From assembly GCA_019637095.1 (NCBI GenBank), contig JAHBWG010000054.1, positions 1 through 64,000 on the forward strand: a DNA stretch of 64,000 bases. Reading direction: 5' to 3'. Shown in pieces: positions 46,109 to 54,791 of the stretch; within the stretch, counting starts at the first letter, position 1, and each line of letters begins with the position of its first letter. Both the position numbers and the translations under genes were made by a program. The notes beneath the pieces are model-generated. The model was given only the letters and a program-made list of their open reading frames with translations. It was not told where the DNA came from and made no database searches. The DNA is from Sandaracinaceae bacterium (GTDB taxonomy: Bacteria; Myxococcota_A; Polyangia; Polyangiales; Sandaracinaceae).

Positions 46109-46143
46109 AGTGTCGATTGTACACTTATCCCGGCGGCGGGCAA
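46109..46143 (-). promoter_or_regulatory. promoter and overlapping operator of the A-T-R operon
   Basis: On the minus strand TTGCCC (46143-46138), 16 bp, TACAAT (46121-46116; 5/6 consensus). The +1 would fall at about 46109, just before the first ATG. AGTGT (46109-46113) and ACACT (46121-46125), 7 bp apart, form an inverted repeat spanning the -10 box, the expected position for a repressor. It lies in the 60-bp gap after rtcA, so the biosynthetic operon has its own promoter. Confidence 0.6.
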
Positions 46144-46167
46144 GCGCTCCGGCGTCGCGCGCGACGT

Positions 46168-47187
46168 TCAGGCCTCGCCGACCTCGACGAGGAAGCGGTC
46201 GTCGCCGAGCTCGGTGGTGCGCACGCGCTGATCGAGGAACGCCGCGATCACCTCCGCCTGCGAGCGCGTGTGCGCGGTCGGTCGCAGCGTCGTGAAGCGG
46301 CCGCCGCCGCCGAGCGCCATCGGCAAGAGGAGCTGGTCGGCCAGGTGCTCGTCGACGGCGACGCCGGCGCGCTCGAAGCGCCGCACCTGGCTCGCGAGCC
46401 GCGCCGCCACTTGCTCGGCCGGCAGCCCCTTCGCGCCGTGCTCGGTGAACACGAGGCTCGCGCGTGCGTAGCGCAGCTCCACGCGGCACAGGTTCCCGGG
46501 CCCGCGCCCGTGCGGGAGCACCTCCTCGACCTGATCCTCGGGCGCGAGGCCGAGCTTCTTCGCGAGCGTGTCGAGCTCGCGCCGCGCGACGTGGCGCGGA
46601 AGATCGGCCACCGTCGCCGTCGCGACGCGCCGCTCGAGCGGACCGAGCGCGTCGAGCTCGAGCGCGCCGAGCGTGCCCGGCGTGATCTCGGCGCGGATGC
46701 GGCCGCCGCCCGCCGGGTAGAAGCCGTGCCGCTCCAGGGTGAGCCGCACCTCGACGCCCATCCGCGCGAGCAGCGGCAGGAAGCTGAAGCGCAGGAACTC
46801 GAACGTCGGCGCGAGCGGGTTGTGCGTCCCGCCCTCGATGACGAGCACGCTGGGCTCGTCCGCGAGCGCGAGCGCGGGCAGCACGGTGGCGAGCACGAGC
46901 GGGGCGCTGCCCGCGGTGCCGATCGCGAGGTGGAACGTGCCGCCGGTCACCGGCCCGGGCTCGAGCTCGACCTCGGTCGAGCCGAGCTCCGCGCCGCGCA
47001 CGCGGCCGCTCGAGCAGCGCGCCGCCGCCTCGACCGCCGCGAGGTGCTGGCGCGCGAGGCCCGGTTTCGCGCGCCCGGCGCGCACCCGCTCGACGCGCAC
47101 GGGCTCGCCCGTGACCATCGAGAGCGCGAGCGCGCTGCGCAGGATCTGCCCGCCGCCCTCACCCCGGCTGCCGTCGACGACGATCAC
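46168..47187 (-). CDS. rtcA: RNA 3'-terminal phosphate cyclase
   Basis: A 339-residue RtcA: it converts RNA 3'-phosphate ends to 2',3'-cyclic phosphates by an ATP-dependent adenylylated-His intermediate. Motifs are complete: VDGSRGEGGGQILRSAL at the start, KPGLARQHLAAV, EGGTHNPLAPTFEF, HGFYPAGGGRI and the catalytic His in DEHLADQLLLPMALGGGG. No RtcB ligase or RtcR regulator is visible in this window. The GTG start overlaps the stop of the upstream methyltransferase gene by 4 nt, an unusual partner. Confidence 0.93.
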   Translation of the reverse strand: MIVVDGSRGEGGGQILRSALALSMVTGEPVRVERVRAGRAKPGLARQHLAAVEAAARCSSGRVRGAELGSTEVELEPGPVTGGTFHLAIGTAGSAPLVLATVLPALALADEPSVLVIEGGTHNPLAPTFEFLRFSFLPLLARMGVEVRLTLERHGFYPAGGGRIRAEITPGTLGALELDALGPLERRVATATVADLPRHVARRELDTLAKKLGLAPEDQVEEVLPHGRGPGNLCRVELRYARASLVFTEHGAKGLPAEQVAARLASQVRRFERAGVAVDEHLADQLLLPMALGGGGRFTTLRPTAHTRSQAEVIAAFLDQRVRTTELGDDRFLVEVGEA

Positions 47188-47924
47188 AGCGGCCGACGCG
47201 TGGCGGGCTTCTGCGCGATCACCAGCTTCGCGCGCGCGAACGGCTTGGGGAACGCGCCCGAGATCACCTCGACCTCGAGCCCGTTGGCCTCGCAGAGCCA
47301 GCGCGCGCCGGGGAGCAGGAAGGTGAGGTAGTACATGATGAACTCGGGCTTGAGCAGCGCGTTGCGCACGCGCATCACGGCGTTGAAGCCCTTGGCGACC
47401 CAGAGCTCGGGCGCCCACGCGGGCGGCCGCTCGCCCGTGATGAACACGAAGCGGCCGCCGGGCGCGAGCAGGCGCGTCACCTCGCGCACGAAGCGCGGCT
47501 CGTCCTCGACGAGGATGTGCCCGAACGCCCCGAAGCAGGTGACGAGGCCGAAGCTCCCGCTCTCGAAGGGTGTCTCGAGCGCGTCGCCCCGGACGAGCTC
47601 GACGCGCGCGGTGCCCGGCGCGTCCGCGAGCCGCTCGCGGGCGACCGCGAGCATCCCCTCGGAGCGATCGATCCCGACGATCGCCTCGGTGCACAGCGGC
47701 CGGAACGCGCGAAGCCCGGCGCCCGTCCCGCAGCAGAGGTCGAGGCCGCGCGCGGTCGCGCCGCCGCGCTCGCGCACGAGCTCCGCGGCGCGCTCGAGGA
47801 GCACGTCCGGCGTGCGGAACGGCGTGTAGTCGAACTTGGGGGCGAGCAGGTCGTAGCCCCGGTCGGTCGAGGACAGCGCCTGCTGCGCGAGCTCGCGCAG
47901 CGTCGGGCCCTTCTCGTGGTACAT
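47184..47924 (-). CDS. SAM-dependent methyltransferase coupled to rtcA
   Basis: A 246-residue class I methyltransferase. GLDLCCGTGAGLRAF is the SAM-binding loop, GIDRSEGML the second strand, and LAPGGRFVFITGERP the motif after strand five. The 40-residue N-terminal extension (YDLLAPKFDYTPFRTPDVLL) and the long C-terminal part with MYYLTFLLPGARWL resemble lipid or quinone methyltransferases more than RNA-end methyltransferases such as Hen1. The substrate is unknown. Translational coupling to rtcA (GTGA) suggests linked expression. Confidence 0.8.
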   Translation of the reverse strand: MYHEKGPTLRELAQQALSSTDRGYDLLAPKFDYTPFRTPDVLLERAAELVRERGGATARGLDLCCGTGAGLRAFRPLCTEAIVGIDRSEGMLAVARERLADAPGTARVELVRGDALETPFESGSFGLVTCFGAFGHILVEDEPRFVREVTRLLAPGGRFVFITGERPPAWAPELWVAKGFNAVMRVRNALLKPEFIMYYLTFLLPGARWLCEANGLEVEVISGAFPKPFARAKLVIAQKPATRRPL

Positions 47925-47971
47925 GCCCCCAGCGTATACCGCCGGGGCGCGGGGACGCGCCAGCCCCGGCC

Positions 47972-49726
47972 TCAACGCGGGTGCAACGTATTTTGCTCCG
48001 CCGCGCGCGGCTCGCCGGCCCGCTCGGCGGCGATCTCGTGCGGGAGCGGGAACCACCGCAGCGTCTCGAAGTCGGCGCTCAGCTTCGGCGGCTCGACGAC
48101 CTGCGCTTCGGAGACCGCCTGATCGAGGATCGCGCGGGCCTGGTCGAGGTAGCCCGCGAGCACGTGCTCCGGCTCCGTCGCGTGGCGCGAGCGGTACTCG
48201 AGCTTGCCGGCGCGGTAGGTCACGTCGTGGAGGCTCCGCGGCGCCGTCCGCGTGGCGTCGCGGTGGTGGAACAGGCCCGTCGACGGCTCGAAGCGGTAGT
48301 GCGGCAGGAGCCGGTGGCCCTCGCGCGCGGCGAGGTGCACCGCGGCGAGCAGGAACTCGAACGTCGCCTCGCTGATGAAGTAATTGAAGTTGACGCGCAC
48401 CCAGCCGGGCTTGATGCCCTCGCAGCCGCCGATGATCTCGCGCTCGAAGGCGCGCGAGGTCGCGAGGTCGATCCCGAGCAGGCGGTGCCCGTAAGGGCCG
48501 GCGCACGAGCAGCCTGCTCGCGCCTGGATCCCGAACAGGTCGTTCAGCAGCGCCGCGAGGAAGTTGTGGTGCAGGTAGCGCTCCCCGTGACGCACGACGA
48601 ACGAGACGATGCTCAGCCGCCACGCGTCGGGGTTCCCGAGGATCCGGATGTTCTCGTTCTGCGACCAGCTCTCGATCGCGCGGCGGATCAGCGCGTGCTC
48701 GCGCTCGCGGATCACCGCCTCGCCGACGGCGCTCTTGAGCTGGAACACGAGCCCCGCGCGGATCGACTCGACGATCGCGGGCGTCCCGCCCTCCTCGCGC
48801 ACCTCCGGGTCGTCGAGGTAGCGGTGCTCCTTCGGGTTCACGTAGGCGACGGTGCCGCCGCCGGGCACCGCGGGCACCGGGTTGCGGAAGAGCCGGCGCT
48901 TCGCGACGAGCACGCCCGGCGTGCCCGGCCCGCCGACGAACTTGTGCGGCGACAGGAAGATCGCGTCCTTGTAGACGAGGTGCCCGTCGGGGCCGTCGTC
49001 CTGCATGTTCATGTCGATCTTCACGTACGGGCCGGCGGCGGCGAAGTCCCAGAACGACAGCGCCCCGTAGCGGTGGAGCAGCGCCGCGATCGCGCGCGTG
49101 TCCGAGCCGATCCCCGTCACGTTCGAGGCCGCGCTGAAGCTCCCGATCTTGAGCGGTCGGTCGCCGTGCCGCGCGAGCTCCTCCTCGAGGTGCGCGAGAT
49201 CGACGTGCCCGTCCGCGTCCTCCGCGATCGTGACGACGTCGCAGATCGACTCGCGCCACGGGAGCTCGTTCGAGTGGTGCTCGTAGGGGCCGATGAACAC
49301 GACCGGCCGCTCGTCCGCGGGGATCCGATCGCTGAGGCCGTAGCGGCGGTCGAGCTCGCGCGGGATGCGCAGCCCGAGCACGTCGATGAGCTTGCAGATG
49401 GCGCCGGTCGCGCCCGAGCCGGTGAAGATCAGGACGTCGCGCTCGTCGGCGCCCACCGCGCGCTTGATGATGTCGCGCGCGTCCTCGCGCAGGCGCGTGG
49501 TCTGCAGGCCGGTGCCCGACGCCTCGGTGTGCGTGTTCGCGTAGAACGGCAGCACCTCCGCCTGGATCAGCTCCTCGAGGAACGAGAGCGCGCGGCCCGA
49601 CGCGGTGTAGTCCGCGTAGGTCACGCGCCGCGGGCCATAGGGCCCCTCGATCACCTCGTCGTCGCCGATGATCGAGGCCCGGATCGTCTCGATCAGCCGC
49701 TCGCTCCGTGCCCGCTCCGCGTCCAT
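47972..49726 (-). CDS. class V aminotransferase / cysteine desulfurase-like PLP enzyme
   Basis: A 584-residue fold-type I PLP enzyme, longer than typical desulfurases (~400). Visible features: TGSGATGAI cofactor phosphate loop, FIGPYEHHSNELPW substrate loop, SFSAASNVTG, WDFAAAGPYVKID (Asp for the pyridine nitrogen) and the Schiff-base Lys in FLSPHKFVGGPGTPG. RAGCSCAGPYGH offers Cys residues on the active-site loop as in SufS/IscS-type proteins. The last ~130 residues are an extra segment with no recognised motif. It could be a desulfurase, lyase or aminotransferase; the choice is open. Confidence 0.8.
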   Translation of the reverse strand: MDAERARSERLIETIRASIIGDDEVIEGPYGPRRVTYADYTASGRALSFLEELIQAEVLPFYANTHTEASGTGLQTTRLREDARDIIKRAVGADERDVLIFTGSGATGAICKLIDVLGLRIPRELDRRYGLSDRIPADERPVVFIGPYEHHSNELPWRESICDVVTIAEDADGHVDLAHLEEELARHGDRPLKIGSFSAASNVTGIGSDTRAIAALLHRYGALSFWDFAAAGPYVKIDMNMQDDGPDGHLVYKDAIFLSPHKFVGGPGTPGVLVAKRRLFRNPVPAVPGGGTVAYVNPKEHRYLDDPEVREEGGTPAIVESIRAGLVFQLKSAVGEAVIREREHALIRRAIESWSQNENIRILGNPDAWRLSIVSFVVRHGERYLHHNFLAALLNDLFGIQARAGCSCAGPYGHRLLGIDLATSRAFEREIIGGCEGIKPGWVRVNFNYFISEATFEFLLAAVHLAAREGHRLLPHYRFEPSTGLFHHRDATRTAPRSLHDVTYRAGKLEYRSRHATEPEHVLAGYLDQARAILDQAVSEAQVVEPPKLSADFETLRWFPLPHEIAAERAGEPRAAEQNTLHPR

Positions 49727-49787
49727 ACGGCTCCAACCTACCGCGAGGCGTTGCGGAGTCGCGAGCGGAAGGTCACGCTCCGCGCCG

Positions 49788-50240
49788 ATGAGCTCCCCCC
49801 GAGACGAGATGAACGCGCTCCTCAACGGCGCGATCGACGTGGCGACCGACCTGCTCGCCGAGCACTCCGAGTTCGCTCCGTTCGCGATGGCGATGGCCAG
49901 CGAAGACGGGGAGATCTTCCACATCGAGCCCGACGAGGACGAGGCGGACGACGGCGCGTCGGACGAGGTGATCCTCGCCGCGCTCTACGGCGGGCTGCGC
50001 GAGTCGGTCGGCGAGGGCCGCTGGCGCGCGATCGCGGTATGCGCGGACGTGACGCTCGAGGGCGACGACGGCGAGCCGATCACGAGCGCGATCCTCGTGC
50101 GCCTCGAGCACGAGGGCGAGGCGCCCGTGAGCTGCACGGTGCCGTACGAGATCGGCGAGGAGACGGTGGAGCTCTCCGACGAGCTCCTCGCCGAGCCCGG
50201 CGAGGCGCACGTGTTCGTGACCGAGACGCCCCCGAACTGA
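49788..50240 (+). CDS. small acidic hypothetical protein
   Basis: A 150-residue protein with a high Asp/Glu content and no cysteine-rich or membrane segments. Its pattern, SEFAPFAMAMASEDGEIFHIEP, then EVILAALYGGLRE, RWRAIAVCADVTL, AILVRLEHEGEAPVSCTVPYEI, is that of a small alpha/beta domain seen in uncharacterised conserved proteins. It is divergent from the PLP enzyme gene with 61 bp between. ATG 49788 is chosen; ATG 49809 is an alternative. No function can be given. Confidence 0.6.
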   Translation: MSSPRDEMNALLNGAIDVATDLLAEHSEFAPFAMAMASEDGEIFHIEPDEDEADDGASDEVILAALYGGLRESVGEGRWRAIAVCADVTLEGDDGEPITSAILVRLEHEGEAPVSCTVPYEIGEETVELSDELLAEPGEAHVFVTETPPN

Positions 50241-50285
50241 GCTGGCGGAGGAGCACGTTCCAGCGTGCCAACCCTCCTCGTCTCC

Positions 50286-50313
50286 CCTTCTCACTCCGTC
50301 TCCCGTGAGAAGG
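50286..50313. terminator. hairpin after the small acidic protein gene
   Basis: CCTTCTCAC (50286-50294) and GTGAGAAGG (50305-50313) make a perfect 9-bp stem with a 10-nt loop, 46 bp past the stop at 50240. No T-run follows. Confidence 0.4.
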
Positions 50314-50667
50314 CGGGAGGCGACGAGACCCGGAGGCGAGCAGAGTGCGCCCGCGGCGCGGGGAGGGGTCTCGCGCAGACGCCTCGACGGGCGCTCGTCC
50401 GCGTGGGCGCTCGATTGATCGACAGACCTCGAGCTGAGGTCCACGTCGCCGTTCACGACCACGTCGACGACCACGTCCACGCACGCCTCCCGCCTTGCCG
50501 CCTCGCGATCGTCGACGTGATCGTGATCGTGGTCGGCGACGGCTCGCGCGCTCCCGTACCCCCTCGGCGCCCAGACGGCGCCCGCGCGCGCGGTGTCGGT
50601 GCGGGCCGACAGGTAGGCGGTTTCGCCCGGGGCGAGCGGCCACCAGCGCGGACGCCGCGGAGACGAA

Positions 50668-50687
50668 GTGTCCTTTGCGCAGGACAC
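50668..50687. promoter_or_regulatory. operator-like inverted repeat upstream of the NRPS gene
   Basis: GTGTCC-TTTGCGCA-GGACAC: perfect 6-bp arms around an 8-bp centre, 80 bp before the NRPS ATG. A regulator site is inferred from form and position only. Confidence 0.35.
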
Positions 50688-50712
50688 ACGCGCGCGCGTC
50701 GAGGCGATCACG

Positions 50713-50746
50713 CCGTTGGCATGACCGTCGCGTTTGAGCCCAACGG
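50713..50746. promoter_or_regulatory. inverted repeat next to the NRPS start
   Basis: CCGTTGG (50713-50719) and CCAACGG (50740-50746) are perfect 7-bp arms 20 bp apart, ending 20 bp before the ATG at 50767. They could form a leader hairpin or bind a regulator. Confidence 0.3.
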
Positions 50747-50766
50747 ATTTCTTCCGAAACGGCGGT

Positions 50767-53700
50767 ATGAACGAGGTGGGGACGGAGCTCGAGCGCGCGC
50801 CGAGAGGGCGCGCCGAGGCGGGGCGCGCGATGGCTCCCGTGGAGGAGCGCTTCTGGGTGCTGCACGAGGCGGCCGGCGGGGCGCCCGTGTGCAACGAGAC
50901 GATCCTGCTCCGGCTCCGGGGCCGGCTGGATGAGCACGCGCTGCGAGGCGCGCTCGACGGCCTCGTCGCGCGCCACGCGCCGCTGCGCACTGCCTACCGC
51001 CGCGAGGGCGCGCGCTTCGTCGCCGAGGCGCGCCCGCCGACCCGCTGCCCGCTCGATCACCTCTCGCTCGAGGATCACGCCGCGCCCGAGGATGGGCTCG
51101 AGGAGGCGGCGCGCACGTTCGCCCGCGTGCCGTTCGATCTCGCGCGCCCGCCGCTCGTCGCCGCGCTGCTCGCGCGGCTCGGCCGCGACGACCACGCGCT
51201 CGTCGTCCGCGTGCACCACATCGCCGCGGACGGCGGCTCGTTCCTGCGCGTGATCCCCGCGGAGCTCGCCGCCGCGTACGCGGGCGCGCCGCTGCCCGCG
51301 CTCGCAGAGGAGTACGCGGCGTTCGCAGAGGCGCAACGCCGATTGCTCGATCCAGAGCGGCTCGAGCCGGCGATGGCCTACTGGCGCGCCGCGCTCGACG
51401 GCGCCCCCACCGTGCTCTCGCTGCCGACCGACCGCCCGCATCCGCCGCGGCCGAGCATGGAGGGCGAGCGGATCGATCGGTGGCTCGCGCCCGGCAGCGT
51501 GGCGCGGATCTCGGAGGTCGCCGAGGCGATCGGCGTGCGCGCCCACCACGTCATGCTCGCCGCGTGGGCGCTCCTCGTCGCGCGCTACGCCGAGGAGGAG
51601 GAGGTCCTCGTCGGCATGCCGATCGCGAATCGCCCGCCCGGGCTCGAGGCGCACGTCGGTTGCTTCATCGACACGCTGATCCTGCGCATCGCCGCGCCGG
51701 ACGACTACACGCACGGCTTCGCGGACGTCGCGCGCGAGGCGCGGCAGCGCATCCGCGACGCCCGCGCCCGCGGCGCGCTGCCCTTCGGGGCGATCCTCGA
51801 TCGGCTGGAGGTCGAGCGCGACCCGGCCCGCGCGCCCGTCTACCAGGTGATGTTCAACTATCTCCCGTTCTCGCTCGCGGACGCGCGCTTCGCCGGCCTC
51901 GAGGTCGAAGCTCGCCGCGTGAGCGCCGGCGTCGCGACCATGGACCTCGCCCTCGACGTCACCGAGGTCGGCGGGCGCCACCGGCTCACGCTCGAGCACG
52001 CGTCGGACGTGTTCGACCGCGCGCACGCGGCGCGCATCCTCGAGCACTACGTGTTCGTGCTCGAGCAGGCGCTCGAAGAGCCGGCGCGCCCGCTCGCGCG
52101 CTTCGCGCTCGTCCCGCCCGAGGAGCGCGCGCAGATCGAGCAGCTCGCGCGCGGCCCGGCGCTCGCGACGTCGGAGGGGCCGCGGACGTTCCACGGCCTG
52201 ATCTTCGAGGCGGCGCGAGCCCACCCGGACCGGATCGCCGCGCGGCTCGGCGAGCGCACGCTGACGTACGCGGCGCTCGAGGGCGCAGCGTGCGCGCTCG
52301 CGCGCCGCCTCGTGTCGGCCGGCATCGGTCCGGGCGAGCGCGTCGCGCTCTGGCTCGCCGATCCGCTCGAGTGCCTCGTCGCGCTGCTCGGCGTGATGGC
52401 GAGCGGCGCCGCGTACGTCCCGATCGATCCGTCCAACCCCGACGCGCGGCTGCGGAGCCTCTTGCGCGACGCGACGCCGCGCGTCCTGATCGCGCGCGAC
52501 ACGCCGCCGCTGCACGGCGCGGTCGACGAGGTCTGGTCGCCCGACGCGCCGGACGACGCGCCCGACGTGCCGCTGCCCGACGTCGATCCCTGTGCGTGCG
52601 CGTACGTGATCTACACCTCCGGGTCCACCGGGCGGCCCAAGGGCGTCGCGATCCGTCACGAGAACGTGGCGTGGCAGTGCGCGGCGCGCCGCGCCCGCTA
52701 CCCCGTCGCGGCCGAGCGGACGCTCGCGATCTACTCGTTCGGCTTCGACTCCTGCATCGCGCCGATCACCGGGACGCTCCTCTGCGGCGGGACGCTCACG
52801 TTCCTCGGGCCCTCGGAGCGCCAGGACCCGCGGTGCGTCCGCGACGCGATCGAGCGGGACGCGATCACGCACCTCGACGCGGTGCCGTCGATGTACGCCG
52901 CGCTCGCGTCCGCGCCCGAGGCGAGCCGCGCGCTCCGCTCGCTCGAGATGGTGATCTGCGGCGGCGAGGCCCTGCCGCCTGCGCTCGTGCGGCAGCACTT
53001 CGAGGTCGCGCCGCGCGCGCGCCTCTTCAACGAGTACGGGCCGACGGAGACGACGGTGTTCGCGACGGTGCACGAGTGCACGCTCGAAGACGCGGGCGGC
53101 TCGGTGCCGATCGGCGCGCCGGTCGGCGGCGCGGAGGCGTGGGTGCTCGACGCGCGCGGCCGGCTCACGCCGCTCGGTCACCCCGGCGAGCTCCACGTCG
53201 GCGGCGGCGGGGTCGGCGCCGGCTACCTGGGCCAGCCCGAGCGCAGCCGGCAGCGGTTCGTCGAGCAGGGTGGCGACCGGCGGTATCGGACGGGCGATCG
53301 CGTGCGGCTCGCCCCGCACGGCGTGCTCGAGTTCCTGGGCCGCGTCGACGATCAGCTCCAGATCCGCGGCTTCCGCGTCGAGCCCGCCGAGGTGGAGCAG
53401 GCGCTCGCGCGCCTCCCGGGGATCGCCGAGGCCGTCGTCGTCGCGCTCGACTCGGAGGCGGGCCGCCGCCTCGTCGCCTACGTGGTGCTGCGGCCGGGCG
53501 CCGCGCTCGACGCGAGCCGGGTCCGCGCACGGCTCGGCCGCGAGCTGCCCGCGTACATGGTCCCCTCGGCGCTCGTCGCGCTCGAGCGCATCCCGCGCAC
53601 GAGCCGCGGCAAGCTGGACAAGCGCGCGCTGCCGGAGCCCGTGGCGAGCACCGAGATGGAGCGCGTCGAGGCGCAGCCCCCCGAGGGGCCGCTCGAGCAG

Positions 53701-54705
53701 ACGATCGCGCGCCACGTCGCGCAGCTGCTCGGCGTCGCCGCCGTGGGGCGCGACGAGGGCTTCTTCACGCTCGGCGGCCACTCGCTGCTCGCGATCGAGC
53801 TGCTCGAGCGGATCGATCGCTCGTACGGCGTGCGCGTCCCGCTCGCCGAGGTGTTCCGCACGCCCACCGTCGCCGGGCTCGCGGCGCTGGTGCGCGGCGA
53901 GCTCACCGGCAGCGCGCTCCCGACCCTCGAGACGCTCCGGCCCACCGGCTCGCGCGCGCCGCTGCTCTTCGTCGGGAGCACGCACCAGGCGCGGCTCTTG
54001 ATGCCGCACCTCGAGCCGGAGCGGCCGGTCTACGGGCTCAACCTGTTCGGGCTGCCGGGCGATGTGGGAGAGGCGATGACCGTCGAGTGGATCGCCGAGC
54101 GCTACCTCGACGACGTGCGCGCGGTGCGACCCCACGGCCCGTACGCGCTCGCCGGCTACTGCATCGACGCGAAGGTCGCGCTCGAGATGGCGCACCGCCT
54201 GCGCGCGGCGGGCGAGATCGTCGAGGCGCTCGTCGTGATCGACGGCGTGTGGCTCCTCGACGACACGGAGGTGAAGGTGCGGGAGCCTCTCTCCCGTCGG
54301 TTCGCGCGCCACGTGCGGACGTTGGGACGGCGTGGCCCGGCGCTGGCCGCGCGCAAGCTCCAGCGCAACCTCGTCTACCGTGGCCGGGAGCTGCGCCAGC
54401 GCGCGGCCCGGCTCGAGTCCCGCGCGCGCGGCTGGCTCGGCGAGCGCCTCCCGCTCGAGCTCGAGCATCGGCTGCTCCTCGCGCACTACTTCGAGGCGCT
54501 CGACCGCTACGAGCCTCGCCCCTTCGACGGCCGCACCGTCCTGATCCTCGCCGAGGAGTGGGACGTGAACGCGAGCGTGGGGCGCGCGCCGATCGTGCGC
54601 GTGCTCGAGGGCGTCCACGAGACGATGTTCGAGGGCGCCCAGCTCGGCGCGCTCGGCGCGCTCGTGCGCGAGGCGCTCGCCGAGAGTGAGCCCGCCGGCG
54701 CCTGA
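50767..54705 (+). CDS. single-module NRPS (C-A-T-TE) with Cys-type thioesterase
   Basis: A 1312-residue one-module synthetase. Condensation (~20-450): HHIAADG with His151 and Asp155. Adenylation (~455-960): YTSGSTGRPKG, NEYGPTETT, YRTGD, GRVDDQLQIRGFRVEPAE and SRGKLDKRAL; specificity positions read by eye as D-S-A-D-I-G-E-V-F-K, no known match recalled. Carrier (~970-1040): FFTLGGHSL with Ser1006. Thioesterase (~1060-1312): nucleophile elbow AGYCIDA with Cys1132 in place of Ser, Asp in VVIDGVW and His in GVHETMF. The C domain needs an upstream acyl donor not encoded next to it. The ATG at 50767 is preferred over TTG 50734. Confidence 0.9.
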   Translation: MNEVGTELERAPRGRAEAGRAMAPVEERFWVLHEAAGGAPVCNETILLRLRGRLDEHALRGALDGLVARHAPLRTAYRREGARFVAEARPPTRCPLDHLSLEDHAAPEDGLEEAARTFARVPFDLARPPLVAALLARLGRDDHALVVRVHHIAADGGSFLRVIPAELAAAYAGAPLPALAEEYAAFAEAQRRLLDPERLEPAMAYWRAALDGAPTVLSLPTDRPHPPRPSMEGERIDRWLAPGSVARISEVAEAIGVRAHHVMLAAWALLVARYAEEEEVLVGMPIANRPPGLEAHVGCFIDTLILRIAAPDDYTHGFADVAREARQRIRDARARGALPFGAILDRLEVERDPARAPVYQVMFNYLPFSLADARFAGLEVEARRVSAGVATMDLALDVTEVGGRHRLTLEHASDVFDRAHAARILEHYVFVLEQALEEPARPLARFALVPPEERAQIEQLARGPALATSEGPRTFHGLIFEAARAHPDRIAARLGERTLTYAALEGAACALARRLVSAGIGPGERVALWLADPLECLVALLGVMASGAAYVPIDPSNPDARLRSLLRDATPRVLIARDTPPLHGAVDEVWSPDAPDDAPDVPLPDVDPCACAYVIYTSGSTGRPKGVAIRHENVAWQCAARRARYPVAAERTLAIYSFGFDSCIAPITGTLLCGGTLTFLGPSERQDPRCVRDAIERDAITHLDAVPSMYAALASAPEASRALRSLEMVICGGEALPPALVRQHFEVAPRARLFNEYGPTETTVFATVHECTLEDAGGSVPIGAPVGGAEAWVLDARGRLTPLGHPGELHVGGGGVGAGYLGQPERSRQRFVEQGGDRRYRTGDRVRLAPHGVLEFLGRVDDQLQIRGFRVEPAEVEQALARLPGIAEAVVVALDSEAGRRLVAYVVLRPGAALDASRVRARLGRELPAYMVPSALVALERIPRTSRGKLDKRALPEPVASTEMERVEAQPPEGPLEQTIARHVAQLLGVAAVGRDEGFFTLGGHSLLAIELLERIDRSYGVRVPLAEVFRTPTVAGLAALVRGELTGSALPTLETLRPTGSRAPLLFVGSTHQARLLMPHLEPERPVYGLNLFGLPGDVGEAMTVEWIAERYLDDVRAVRPHGPYALAGYCIDAKVALEMAHRLRAAGEIVEALVVIDGVWLLDDTEVKVREPLSRRFARHVRTLGRRGPALAARKLQRNLVYRGRELRQRAARLESRARGWLGERLPLELEHRLLLAHYFEALDRYEPRPFDGRTVLILAEEWDVNASVGRAPIVRVLEGVHETMFEGAQLGALGALVREALAESEPAGA

Positions 54706-54791
54706 TCGAGGCGGCGTAGAAATCAGATCTTGCTCTCCGCGCCGGGATTCACTAGGTCGTGGGCTCCAGTCACCGACCGGAGGAGAGAGAC

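Larger units (their letters stand above)
50241..50766. other. 526-bp non-coding stretch rich in inverted repeats
   Basis: No frame with credible coding bias or protein character was found on either strand. The stretch holds a hairpin at 50286-50313; a nested long inverted repeat in which CGACCACGTCGAC (50456-50468) pairs with GTCGACGTG (50511-50519) and CGTGGTCG (50528-50535); and two operator-like repeats close to the NRPS start (50668-50687 and 50713-50746). It probably carries the NRPS control region. Confidence 0.55.

Noticed and set aside
47184-47924. Hen1-type RNA 3'-end methyltransferase next to rtcA
   Set aside because: The Hen1 metal-binding motif (ExxE...H..H) is not visible; the fold looks like a general class I methyltransferase.
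50265-50933. Open frames on both strands in the gap before the NRPS gene
   Set aside because: Arg-, His- or Val-rich translation from repeats, no codon bias, no recognisable domain, no ribosome site.
54730-54758. Promoter for rubrerythrin (TTGCTC-17-TAGGTC)
   Set aside because: The -10 matches consensus at only two positions, too weak to list.
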